A DNA stretch of 64,000 nt, from positions 1 to 64,000 of the forward strand of contig JAEMWC010002047.1 of assembly GCA_016490735.1 (NCBI GenBank), given 5' to 3'. Every line of letters begins with the position of its first letter. Position 1 is the first letter of the stretch. This DNA comes from Pachyseris speciosa (Eukaryota; Cnidaria; Anthozoa; Scleractinia; Pachyseridae). Made by a program: the position numbers and the translations under genes. Positions 1 through 9,620 of this stretch are shown piece by piece. The notes beneath the pieces are model-generated. The model was not told where the DNA came from. It saw only the letters and a list, made by a program, of their open reading frames with translations, and did not search any database.

Positions 1-15
1 GGGATTCTTATTGAC

Positions 16-201
16 ATGCGGTCAATGGCGGCCCAGGAAATGCACGGGAGTGGGACAAGGCTTGTCAACACGAAGGACGGAGTACAGCTTGAGATAGAGC
101 GGACCGCCAGCGGATCTGGAAAAGTCAATTGCCATATTTACACAATCAGCGACTCTCAGTTTAACATGTTAGGGCGGCAATTGGAATCTGTGCAAAAGTA
201 A
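16..201 (+). CDS. C-terminal fragment of an unidentified Polinton ORF
   Basis: An open frame enters from the left edge and stops at 201, 20 bases before the ATPase start. Its 61 residues are hydrophilic and end in a short Gln/Ser-rich tail. It is compactly spaced with the ATPase, as Polinton structural genes usually are. I do not recognise the protein; a virion-type structural or accessory protein is possible by position only. Only the C-terminal end is present. Confidence 0.35.
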   Translation: MRSMAAQEMHGSGTRLVNTKDGVQLEIERTASGSGKVNCHIYTISDSQFNMLGRQLESVQK

Positions 202-221
202 ATATAACTGAAGGTTGAAAT

Positions 222-443
222 ATGAACCCGGATAACATTCCATTCAACTCTCTCATCGTGGGGCCGATAAACTCAGGCAAAACAAGGTTCGTGGTTGACC
301 AGCTCAGGGGCCCTTTCCGCAGCAAGTTTGACTTCATCGTGCTTATATGGATGCCAAACTCGCGAAGGTTTATTACAGCCCCGGAGACTATTGGAAAGGT
401 CTCGCCGCAATTAAAAGCTGGCCGAAGCTGCAATTGTATCTGA
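222..443 (+). pseudogene. Polinton packaging ATPase, N-terminal fragment
   Basis: The frame begins with a Met followed within about 20 residues by GPINSGKT, a Walker A (P-loop) motif as in the FtsK/HerA-type packaging ATPases of Polintons. The region after the P-loop is hydrophobic (FDFIVLIW), as expected for the next beta strand. The family is normally 200 or more residues; here it breaks after about 50 and runs into unrelated reading. Walker B and the rest are missing, and integrase sequence follows at once, so an internal deletion is likely. Confidence 0.65.
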
Positions 444-1290
444 GGATGTCGCAAAAAAGTGGCTAATCAGGCAGGCGCTTTGGCAGTTCTATCTTCCGGC
501 GCCGCGCCCGAATTCCTCGGCCGAAGTTCGATGTTTTCACCCCAGCAAGGTTCACCAAGCTGACCTTCTTTTTTTGCCGCATGACATGCTACCCCGCGGG
601 CGCAAGGTGTACAAGTACGCTCTGACGGTTGTTGACGTGGCCAGCCGCTACAAAGAAGCCGAACTCTTGACCTCGAAAACGCTCGCCTCTGAAATGGCCG
701 GAAATGCTACAGGTGGATCCTGGACGTGAATTTATGGGTGAGATCACAAAAGAAATGGAAAACCACAAAGTATATATCAGACGCGGGCAGCCCGAAATTC
801 ACCGAGACCAGGCCATTGTGGAGCGTTTCAACCGCACTCTGGCGGAGCGCTTGTCTGGTTACCAGTATGCTGTGGAAATGCGTTTGCAGGAAGGCCAGCG
901 GTCTGTCGCGTGGGTGAAACGGCTTCCAGAGGTTGTTGCGGCTTTGAACAACGAGGAAACAAGCCTCACTGGAAAGAAACTGGCGGTTGCAATCAAAGAA
1001 AAGGCGGTTGCTTCCAAACCTTCAACCACATATCAAAGGCCTGTCGGGAATCGCGAAAAGCAGCTGCCCCCTCTCGTCAATGTCCGCTATCTTTACCAAC
1101 CGGGCGAGCTGGAGGGCGGCAAAAAAAGAGCCACAGATCCTGTCTGGTCTTTGAAAGTCTCCAAGATTGAAAGAACTGTCGTAAAACCTGACACGCCTTT
1201 TTTGTACTATTTGCACGACGGCCCCCAACGCAGTTTCGTGCGCGAAGAGCTCTTGGTTGTTCCGCCAAACATAGAGCTACCCCCCCCCCT
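425..1290 (+). pseudogene. Polinton DDE integrase (rve family)
   Basis: Two adjacent frames together read as a retroviral-type integrase. The first (about 430-700) holds HQADLLFLPHD, with the first catalytic Asp, and VVDVASRYKEAELL, a typical core strand. The second (704 onward) holds LQVDPGREFMG, with the second Asp, and QAIVERFNRTLAERL, with the catalytic Glu. A C-terminal segment with VRYLYQPGELEG and a Trp-containing strand resembles the chromodomain-like tail of Polinton integrases. A frameshift lies near 700 and a proline run marks the end near 1290. The catalytic triad is visible, but the gene is broken. It converges on the polymerase gene. Confidence 0.8.
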
Positions 1291-4200
1291 TCCCCGAAAA
1301 GCTCATCTAACCACTCATGGATACTTTCCAGTTCAGCTTCAGTCGGCTCGGGTAAAGGGGGAGGCGGAGGATTGTACCCGAAGACCTCATCTAACCACTC
1401 ATCGATGGCTTCCATTTCTGCTGCGTTCGGCAGAGGATTGTACCCGAAGGCGTTTGTGTGTACTCCGTAATCTTCTATCCAACGTTTCATATCAAACGCA
1501 GACAGAGAAGTTTTGTTCACGTCCATTCCGAAGATGTTGTGCTTTTTGCTACGAAGAATGTTCATTCCGTATGTGAGCTGCTTCTTGCCGAATAGGGTTT
1601 CTTTGTACTGTTCGTGCAGAATTTCTTTTTTGACCACGTTCTATTTTACACCTTTTTCTCAGGTGCAAGAGGATAACCGTTGTGCGATTCGTGAGTTCTT
1701 GGGGGAAGTGGAGGTCGACTTCAAGGAAATAACCTTTTTTGCCGTCTTCTGGAATCTCCAGAACTTCTTCCTCTGACGGAAGCCAAGAATTCCATTTGAA
1801 TTTCCCCACTGGAAGGGCTTTGCTCATTGCCCATCCATAAAGGTTGTTTGCATCATAATACATGATATAAGTTGTTGGTTTGTTTTGATCATAACCTGGT
1901 ACCAGTGGGTTGTTTGCTTTGGCGTACCTCTTGCTTACCATTGAAATGCCGCCCCGCATCCCGCGCTCTATGAAAAGATGCATATCAACGTCTGTCAGGA
2001 GTTCCAGCTCGACTCCTGTCTTTTTCAGGAGCGCATCCCAAGACAGGCCTGGGGATGTGTAATAGTGGGCTGGATCCAACCCGTACTGCTCTTGGCACAG
2101 ATCCCGGAAGTTTTCGAATACATCCGCAGAAGCGCAACGTCTGTTTTCACGTACAGGTCGTGGTAGTCGCCGAGGGTTTTGCATCCGAAAGTTTCCCAAA
2201 CTTTTTGTGCGTGCCGGTAATCGTCGTCTGAAATGTGCTCGCGGGAAAGGCGGATGAAAAAACGTTCTTTGGCGGGAAGACTTGTTTCACTGAATTTCTC
2301 CACGAATCCATGTACTCATAGGGGTAAATTCCTTTTTTACACAGCAGATCAAGTTTTGCTTTATCTGGGCAGAGCCTTTTCGTTATTTTCAGAGCCTCTT
2401 TCGGTGTGGCTTTCACCAGTGCGTCGAGGCTGGCCAGCAGAAATTGGTTGCTGTCAATGAAACGCAAGTTTCCAAGAGGAAATGAAATGTATTTCTCCAT
2501 GTTTTTAGCAATACAAGATATTTTACCTGCGCCTTCAATTTTAGCCAACCCCTGCATCAAATGATGCGCATCGTAACCTTTCAGGTTTTGGAAAACGACT
2601 GGGATGGGGATGGTTTTAGGTTTTATTCGGAGTTTTTTGTTGCACGCGTCGTGAGCGGCACCGCGGAATTCGCCTCTGTGATGTGGCAGTGATCTTTCAC
2701 AGCGTCTCTATATTTTTCACGAAGCAGTGGCTCCCGCAGAAAAGACAGTCTTTTTGTGTACTTTCTTTATAACTGTCTTGTTTTCTTTGTGCTTTGGGCC
2801 CAATAAATTTGTTTTCTTGTTTGTTAAAACACTTTTTGTGGGCCTGGCCCCAGTATATGCCTGAATTAAATCCCCAAACAATTTTGAGTGAAGATAATCT
2901 TTTACGATGAGATCTTCGTCGCATATATGGCATTTTTGCTGTGTTGTACTTATTCAAGTCAACGGGTTCCACCATTTTGATCGGTACCGGTGTTTCTAGG
3001 CTTTTGCGCAGTTCCTTTTCCAAGCTAATAACATTTACAAGAAACTCTTCCACTGCATTTTTTTCGCCGTCGTGCCGTTGTCTGTATTTTTGTACTGCTT
3101 TGCCCGTCGCTTCTGACATATGTTAGCGCGTACCCACAAGCTATGTGCTTATTTATTTTTTCTGTGCAGGCTGTTCGTTCGCGTGGTCTACAGGGATGTT
3201 TTCAATCAGTGCTTCGAAGTCCGCATATATAATGTAGGGCGCTTTCTTTTGGCTCTTGAAGTTTTGGTATTTAAGTGTGTTTTTGCCTTCGGCGGGCATT
3301 TCAATTCTTGTGGGAGTTCCGTTCAGTCCGTTGCAGTGTTTTTGGTGGTCGGCGAGGATTTTTTCTGTTGTAAAACCGATTAGGCACATCACTCAGAAGT
3401 GTTTTTTTGTTTCTGTGTTTGGTTTGGTCGAAAAGCAGAGATGAAAGCCTCTTCACAAAATAGTAGTGTTGTTTTTCGTCTAGGTGGAGAAGCAACAGGT
3501 TGATTCTTGGGATACTTTTATCTTATTTGCTTATTCTAAGAGAAGTCACTTCGTCGTTTTCCCAGCCAAACACGTTTAGAGCAAGGTTTGGGTTTTGTTT
3601 TTCGAGTTTGCAACGTTGTTTCAGTGGAATTGGAAAGTCAATGCCATCCCAGTTCAGCCCGTCTTCTTTTGGATATTTGCTGGGTCTTTCTGTATTTTGT
3701 CCTACTGGAAACCTTGCAGCTTTTAAAGCCCATTTCAGGCATTCGTTATCTCGGTTTTGCGCATTTATAATTGCTTTTTTGGCGGCCAGTTTTTTGGGTG
3801 TACGAATGTAAGTGCCGCCTCTCAAAGGACTATATTTTGCTACGTTAACAAAGGCAATTGTGATTTTATCAATGGCCCATCCTGATCCTCGTTCTGACCA
3901 ATTATCAATGTCTCCGTTAATGTCGTCAGTAAATAAATCAAATGCGTGGTCAAATTCTTCTTCGAGGTTTGCCTTTGTTAAAATACGAGGAAAGTCTTGA
4001 AAGTAGTGCCTTTGCGTTTCTTCTTCCATTTCCCCGTTTTATTTTCCCTTTCCCTTTTAAAATGTACTTCCAGTCCAAACTGTGCTTTTATGCTGCCGAT
4101 TCTATCAATTTCACTTTTTACAACGTCGAAGGCTTTGTCGCGCATTGTGTTTTTTGTAAAATCAGCAATGCTCTGTCTGTTGGGTTTTTCAGGATTAACA

Positions 4201-4433
4201 TCCAACCTCCAAACATTAAGCCAACCATTAAAATTGGTTTGTGAAACTTGAAACTCATCATATACAACGGCTTGGGCGGGCGGCCCGGGGTTTTCCCCCG
4301 CCCTGGGGTTTCCCCCCGCCGGCTCGTCATATCCGTAAAACTCGGCAAGCCCCTCATCCCCAACCTGTGCTGGAGCCATCTTGGCGTATATAATGTGTGC
4401 AGTTTTCTTCAATAGGGTGACAGTGTGGTGCAA
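1077..4433 (-). pseudogene. Polinton protein-primed DNA polymerase B, multiply broken
   Basis: Several minus-strand frames lie in order and belong to one polymerase. The N-terminal part (4433-3523) is the basic region typical of Polinton PolB. The 3392-3153 segment contains YADFEALI, the ExoI motif of the 3'-5' exonuclease. The 2303-2025 segment has the conserved block ending YHDLYVKTDVALL. The 2199-1549 segment has YDANNLYGWAM, palm motif A. The C-terminal part (1637-1077) has the family's terminal block plus a duplicated acidic repeat ending in DEWLDE.FG. Motif B and the DTDS motif C are absent between the last two segments. There are at least four frameshifts. It cannot encode an active enzyme. 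Confidence 0.85.
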
Positions 4434-4438
4434 ATTAA

Positions 4439-4602
4439 TTATTAAAACCGGTCAAATCAGTTAAAACCGGTTTTAACCGGTTTTGCTTGCCTGGGCAGCT
4501 ACCCAACCACCACTGCTGCGGCGCTCGCTTCGCTCGCCACCCACGCGGTCCTCGCTTCGCTCGTTCCGCACCACCCCGCTCTGCGCGTTGTGTTTATTCA
4601 AA
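4439..4602. repeat. Subterminal Polinton DNA with short palindromes
   Basis: Upstream of the polymerase start the sequence has AAAACCGG/CCGGTTTT palindromes (4445-4483), then repeated GCTCGCTTCGCTCG blocks. No gene is visible. The GC-rich repeated blocks are echoed in the loop of the adjacent long palindrome. Confidence 0.4.
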
Positions 4603-4749
4603 GACACACACATGTAAAATGAGGGTTCTGGTTGCAGTAAGCACAAAAAAACATATTAAACAAAACCGAGGAGCGGCGCGACGAGGTTTTGTTTAATATG
4701 TTTTTTGAGTGCGCAACTGCACCACAACCCTCATTTTACATGTGTGTCA
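4602..4749. repeat. Long palindrome at the Polinton right end
   Basis: Two arms of about 65 bases are inverted around a GC-rich loop of about 17 bases. The outer arm begins with ACACACATGTAAAATGAGGG and returns as CCCTCATTTTACATGTGTGT. The inner part, CATATTAAACAAAACC, is matched perfectly by GGTTTTGTTTAATATG. Only a few mismatches occur between the arms. It may be the terminal inverted repeat in folded form or an inserted MITE. Confidence 0.75.
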
Positions 4750-4987
4750 ATTAAATACAAATAATCCCCCGTGACTACTTAAGAGATCGTAAAGATAAAT
4801 TTTCCAGAAACTGCTGCAGCTATCATCAGTTATTCTTTTTAACCAACTTAACCTTAAGGCTTTAACCATGTTTTCATAATCAACCATGTTGATACCGCCA
4901 GAGTCGTAGGGCGCATAGGTGGAGCGTCTAGAAACCTTATCTTTTCCATTCCATAGGAAATGAAACACTAGAGTATTTTTATACCCA

Positions 4988-5058
4988 GTGTTAACTACTC
5001 CCTGAAATTATAAAAGAATTTAAAAATTCTTTTATAATTTCAGGTGGAGTAGTTAACA
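4988..5058. repeat. 71-bp near-perfect palindrome inside the LINE
   Basis: GTGTTAACTACTCC starts the left arm and GGAGTAGTTAACAC ends the right arm. The centre is an AT-rich palindrome around AATTTAAAAATT. The two arms differ only by a two-base offset near 5042. It interrupts LINE coding sequence, so it is a foldback insertion or a very small MITE. Confidence 0.8.
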
Positions 5059-5333
5059 CAGAACTAGGGTAAATCATTTTTGAAAGCAAAAAGGCCTTGA
5101 TAATCGTTACTTTACCATGGATGGACAGCCCCCAGACTTTCCAAAGGTTAATAACATTTTTTTTTTATTTTCCTTAGTCTTTGTTTAAAATTCTTTTCAA
5201 CTGACAGCTTGATATCATACGTTATATGAATCCCTAAGAATTTAACACAGGTTTGCCATTTGACTCCGAGTGTTTGATCTTCACAACTCTGAAGAGAACC
5301 AATCCACATTTTCGGTCTTTTTAGCATTTAGTT

Positions 5334-6576
5334 TTAAACCAGAAGCCTTCTCAAACTTTTCAAGTAAGCTAAAAAGTGCCGGTTAGCGGAGTTCAAATCC
5401 GATAAAACAGCTGTTGTATCGTCAGCAAACTGTAACAGTTTAGTCTCCAAATCATTAATTTCTCTTCCTATGATACTATCTTTATTTCTAATGGCAATAG
5501 CTAAAATTTCAACCGCCGTTACAAAAAGGTAAGGAGAGAGCGGGTCTCCTTGTCTGACTCCACGCTCTATATTAAAGTAGTGGGAACACAGACCATTATT
5601 TATGACGCAGCTTTGAATATTTTTGTAGAAAATATTAACCCATCTTATAAAATCTGGTCCAAACTTAAATAGTTCTAGACATTTATCAAGAAAGTCCCTT
5701 TCTAAGCTATCAAAAGCGTTTTCAAAGTCAATAAAAAATAAAATACCGGGTTTGTCGTTATCTTTTGTATATTCCATTATGTCAAGGATCGAGCGAATAT
5801 TGTCACAAAGATTTCGACCTGGAACGTATCCTGACTGATTTTCGTGTATTATATCCGGCAGCACACGCTTCAGTCTTTCAGCAGTAACTTTAGAGGCAAT
5901 TTTTGCATCAACATTTAGAAGGGAAATTGGTCGACAGTTTTAAGATCCCAACGGTCTTGATCTTTTTTTCTCAATCAGTGTAATTACGGCCTGTTTCTGC
6001 GATGGACTCATTTCTCCTTTTATAAAAGACTTATTGAAAGATTCCACTAAAAGTACTCCAACCGAGTTCCAAAAAGTTCGATAAAATTCTATTGGCAATC
6101 CATCGTTCCCAGGAGTCTTATTTAAAGCAAAAGGATTCAAGACCTTCGGGCATTCATCTAAGGTAATAACTCCTTCACCAAACTGTCTATAATCTTCTGA
6201 AAGATTTGGTATTGGAAGATCGTCGTAATTAAAGGAGGCTTCCGATTGCTGTGCATAAACACGGTGAGATTTCAAATGAAGAATGATTCTCGCAGTTGTG
6301 ATTTCATATATCATTCAAACGGTGAGATTTATACAGGCTTTTGTGGAACTCCTTTTCAGCATGTAAAATTTCAGAAGGGTCAGAAGTAATAACGCCACTC
6401 AGCCGAAGTTCCCGAACATGTTTCTTAATATGCTTTTGTTTCTCTAAGTTAAGAAAATACCTAGAGTTCTTTTCTCCATGTTCATGCCAGCGTGCTCTGG
6501 ATCTTATAATGATACCTTCAACTTTTTCTTCGTACATTTTTTCCATTCTTTCTCTCAGGACATTTAAAGCTACCAA
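5334..6576 (-). pseudogene. L1-like ORF2 reverse transcriptase
   Basis: The three frames 6576-6304, 6314-5940 and 5864-5334 give the RT fingers and palm in order. The basic linker with SRARWHEHGEKNSRYFLNLE is the usual L1 sequence before the RT. NKTPGNDGLPIEFYRTFW is the RT entry block, followed by the catalytic motifs including FADD. Breaks near 6310, near 5940 and after 5334 disable it. It reverse-transcribed the element's own RNA at the nicked target when intact. Confidence 0.85.
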
Positions 6577-6714
6577 ATTTTCCTCAGATGGGTCATTTTG
6601 AAAAGCTAAATGCGCTTCCTGAAATTGCTAGTTTAGTTTTTGCTCTTCTCTTCCTCTTTGTTTGTACTTATTCATAGAGTATTTTCTGGAATGCTTCTTA
6701 ATATTATACTTAAC

Positions 6715-7200
6715 CTAGCCCCATACTGAGCGCGGATCAGACAGGTCTGTTCTACCTTCGTGTATCCAGGTAGGAATCATATTATTTATTTCGTCAACAT
6801 ACACTTCATTTCTTAATAACCAGCAGTTTAATTTCCAAAGTCCAAAGCCCTTAACACCATCACCAACATCTTTAAATTCTATTTTGATCGCAGAGTGATC
6901 TGTTTTAATAGATGGTATGATATCGACATCACAAACATTATCTGATACCGAGTTTGAAATAAGCCAATAATCTAATCTAGACAAAACTAATGGTTCTGGT
7001 TGACTCCACGTAAAACTGCGCTCTGTGGGTTTTTAATACGCCAAATATCATGAAGATAAAGTTCCCATTGCAAACGTTCTATTGCGTTGATTACACTTTA
7101 ACTGACATAAGATTTCCACCTCTTTTGTCAACAATAGGATTTAATGGACAATTGAAGTCTCCTCCCATTATAATGTTATCAGAGTCGAAATCATTTGTCT
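6715..7200 (-). pseudogene. L1-like ORF2 APE endonuclease domain
   Basis: Minus-strand reading shows an IIMGGDFNCPL segment near 7150 and SRLDYWLISNSV followed by KTDHSAIKIEF (about 6980-6870), both standard for the apurinic-endonuclease-like domain of LINEs. A frame change lies between the two parts. The 5' part of the domain is not recognisable. Confidence 0.7.
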
Positions 7201-7260
7201 TAATACTTTGGAGAACGGAATGATAAAGTCAACTAATTTGTTATCGCGATTTCGAACTTT

Positions 7261-7501
7261 ACATGTGCCGAACGTAATGCATACATTATAAATACCTTAT
7301 ATAAATTATTTTTACCCACGATTTTACACGTTCAAGCAAGGGGTCATGCGCAAAAGGCATGCCTTCAAACAAGATGGTGGGAAAGGAGGAGGGAGCTTGT
7401 TCTTCACGCTTAAAAAACGCGATATACGTCAACCTGTGTATTTCTGCCCAACCGACGATAGGATTGAGGAACATTCGTGATGTTATCTCGTTGGGATGAA
7501 A
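7261..7501. other. Non-coding stretch next to the LINE
   Basis: No domain is recognised. A 62-residue minus-strand open frame (7474-7286) has no recognisable features. It may be LINE 5' sequence or an older repeat. Confidence 0.3.
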
Positions 7502-8170
7502 TCAATAACAAAAGAACGAAAGAAACATCTGTAAAACTTGCTTTCTATGGTGGTGTAATGCCATTTGTATGTTTAAGCGCCTTCTTTTATTTTCACGGAT
7601 GGCATTAGCGAGCTTAACAAGCTCCGAATTTGCACAGTTTTCGTTTCGCCGTGGAACATTGATTCCATCAAGACTTGAAACAAGAACCGCCGACCTCAAA
7701 GGTTTTGTGTTTATCACCAAATTAAGTTCGACGCCGTTAGGTTCAACGACGTCTGAATCAACTGTCGAACTTAATAATTTGAGTCGACCCAAATGGGTAT
7801 TAGGTTCGGCACATGTAAAGTTCGACGTTTGAACCGGGCCTGAGGGGCCCGAAAATCGCACCACAGCAAGAAAAGCAAAGGAATAAGAAAATGAGCGAGG
7901 AGAAGGGAAAGAGGAGAGAAGAAAAATAGCACTGGTCTTAATAATGGCTACTTTGGTTGGCAACTTTAGCGCAAGTACCTTTTTGCAAATCCAGTCAGTA
8001 TATACAGTCAGCCCAGTTATACAAGAAAGTAACATCCTCAAATTCATACTGAAGTCTGAGCATTCATCATGTCTTGAAACATCTTGAATTATTTTGGAGT
8101 CTGCAGTAAGTACATCAAGCAAGTATAGTGTTCTTGTGCTTGCAGCATAGGGTGCACATACAGTGTACAC
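7502..8170 (-). CDS. Unrecognised 222-residue open frame, probably repeat-derived
   Basis: This is one of the longer undisturbed frames on the minus strand. It is Ser/Leu/Asn-rich with no recognised domain, signal peptide or zinc motif. It overlaps repeated DNA words related to GTTCGAC and GGTTCGGC (7725-7830), where TTAAGTTCGAC and GTCGAACTTAA occur inverted. That makes a repeat origin more likely than a host gene. No function is assigned. Confidence 0.2.
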   Translation of the reverse strand: MYTVCAPYAASTRTLYLLDVLTADSKIIQDVSRHDECSDFSMNLRMLLSCITGLTVYTDWICKKVLALKLPTKVAIIKTSAIFLLSSFPSPRSFSYSFAFLAVVRFSGPSGPVQTSNFTCAEPNTHLGRLKLLSSTVDSDVVEPNGVELNLVINTKPLRSAVLVSSLDGINVPRRNENCANSELVKLANAIRENKRRRLNIQMALHHHRKQVLQMFLSFFCY

Positions 8171-8538
8171 CCTATTCTCAGTTAATGTAATAAATATTTA
8201 CATTTATTGTAAACTCAATAGCCCTTTTTGGTATTTTGAAACAAACATTTGATGTGCACAAAAATATTTCAATAATATTTTAAGGATTTGATTTTTGCTT
8301 GAGGTGAGGGGGAGTACTTTGCTAAATTTCCATGGATGTGTTCATGTGTTCCAAATTATCAAAATGCACCTTTTCAGCCAAAGCAACACAGTCACCAATA
8401 ATTTAATCTAATTTCACAGTCAACAAAAACTACTGGACTAGGTGTCACAGTGTAGGTCAATCATGACCGCGAAGTGGATAGGGGGCAAATCAGCATGCTG
8501 TTGCTGTCTCGGTGATGCCCTTTCAAGACTATTCCACA
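8171..8538. other. No recognisable gene
   Basis: AT-rich DNA; no reading frame, RNA gene or repeat structure was recognised. Confidence 0.4.
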
Positions 8539-8544
8539 CTTTGA

Positions 8545-8990
8545 CAGGGGCGCCATACGAGCCAAATCAACCAAAAGCTGTAGAAAGGCATTTTTAAGTA
8601 CCTTGTGGTGTTTAAAGTCTGTTGAAAGTGTTGTTTTCATAAGCTAGAAGAAGTTCATCTCTTGGGATTCCCTAGCTGAAATTTTAATTGCCCGAAAATG
8701 TTAGGGAACAAAATCTTCCTTTGAGAAAATACAAGCTGAAATGAACTTTCCACGAGCTTTCTAAGGAACTACTTTCTTTCCGAAAATGCTAGCTTACTTT
8801 TTGACTGCCAAAAACAGCAATTACGACCTTTCCGAAAAGCTCAAAGGCTATGATTTCCCTATTTCGAATCTTTTAGGCCACGTTTTAGTAACGAAAATCC
8901 GAGTGCTCTCTTTAATCGACGCCGAAAGCCCAAGGCGAATTACCCTCCACCGAACAGATATCTACCGAAACTTGTCGTTGGGTGCCCCTG
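8545..8990. mobile_element. MITE with CAGGGGC termini and 6-bp target duplication, copy 1
   Basis: The element starts with CAGGGGCGCC and ends with CGTTGGGTGCCCCTG, which are inverted. It is flanked on both sides by CTTTGA, a 6-bp target site duplication. About 400 bases match a second copy at 32534-32924 through most of the length. No transposase is encoded, so it is a non-autonomous DNA transposon. The 6-bp duplication rules out standard 8-bp hAT insertion; a hAT6-like or Dada-like source is possible. Confidence 0.85.
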
Positions 8991-9394
8991 CTTTGAGCAC
9001 GTAAGTGTTTTTCTTCTTTTAGTATGGGAAGGATTTGGTTTGATTCCTGTTCCTCGGCTGTGTAAAAAAATCAAAGGCCCTATGAGCTAGCTCATGGATG
9101 CATCTTGCTACACTAATTGCGACCTGCATTTGACAAGTAATGCAACCTCTTTCCCAGAGTCTATCAAACTTATTATTGTGACGGATGTATTCTCGCCCTT
9201 CACGCAACCTCCCATCAAAGAGAGCGTTATGTGTCACCCTGAAAAACGTATGACCTCCAGAAATCTGCAGCTATGTTACAGCATTGTAACTGTTTTTTTA
9301 CCACAATATTGAACTACTTTCACAAATATTTTTTATTACTGATCGTTTATTTAAGCCAAAGGATATAGACTTTCTGAACAAGATCGGTGTTTTG
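8991..9394. other. No recognisable gene
   Basis: Short open frames on both strands have no recognisable features. Nothing else was seen. Confidence 0.35.
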
Positions 9395-9620
9395 GCGACT
9401 ACATTTCAGAATAGACCTTTTTAGCTTGTAGATTTTGTTTTCCCAATGTAGACCATGTGATGTTATCCTAGAGAACTGTTTCTTTGAAAATTCGCCTTTT
9501 TCACGTGCATATGTAGCATAATGTATGAAATGACAAAAGGCAAATCCCCTTGGGAAGATCACATGGTCTACATTGGGAAAACAGAACGACAAGCTAAAAC
9601 GGTCTTTACCACGGCCATTT
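9395..9620. repeat. Inverted repeat, about 60-bp arms
   Basis: The segment TTTTCCCAATGTAGACCATG near 9437 returns inverted as CATGGTCTACATTGGGAAAA near 9562. The matches extend outward through TTTTAGCTTGT and its complement, with a spacer of about 90 bases. The arms have diverged. It is likely a MITE or foldback fragment. Confidence 0.65.

Larger units (their letters stand above)
1..4748. mobile_element. Degraded Polinton/Maverick DNA transposon, right-hand part
   Basis: Three hallmark Polinton genes lie together: a packaging-type ATPase start and a retroviral-like integrase on the + strand, and a protein-primed family B DNA polymerase on the minus strand. The order and the convergent arrangement match large self-synthesising elements. 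All genes carry frameshifts or internal deletions, so this copy is dead. The left end lies outside the window. The right end is taken as the palindrome that stops near 4748, because an L1-like LINE reading frame is cut exactly there. The exact terminus and target duplication could not be fixed. Confidence 0.8.
4747..7260 (-). mobile_element. L1-like (L1/Tx1 group) LINE, degraded, interrupted at its 3' part
   Basis: Read on the minus strand, the element runs from an APE-type endonuclease (about 7200-6715, motif GGDFN and an SDH-like TDHSA motif) into a reverse transcriptase (6576-5334) and a C-terminal region (4968-4747) with FLWNGKDKV and GGINMVDYENM, characteristic of L1-like ORF2. The RT has FIDFENAFDSLERDFL (motif A), GVRQGDPLSPYLF (motif B) and LLQFADDTTAVL (motif C). 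There are several frameshifts and stops, and one palindromic insertion (4988-5058). The frame is cut at 4747 where the Polinton end begins. Confidence 0.85.
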
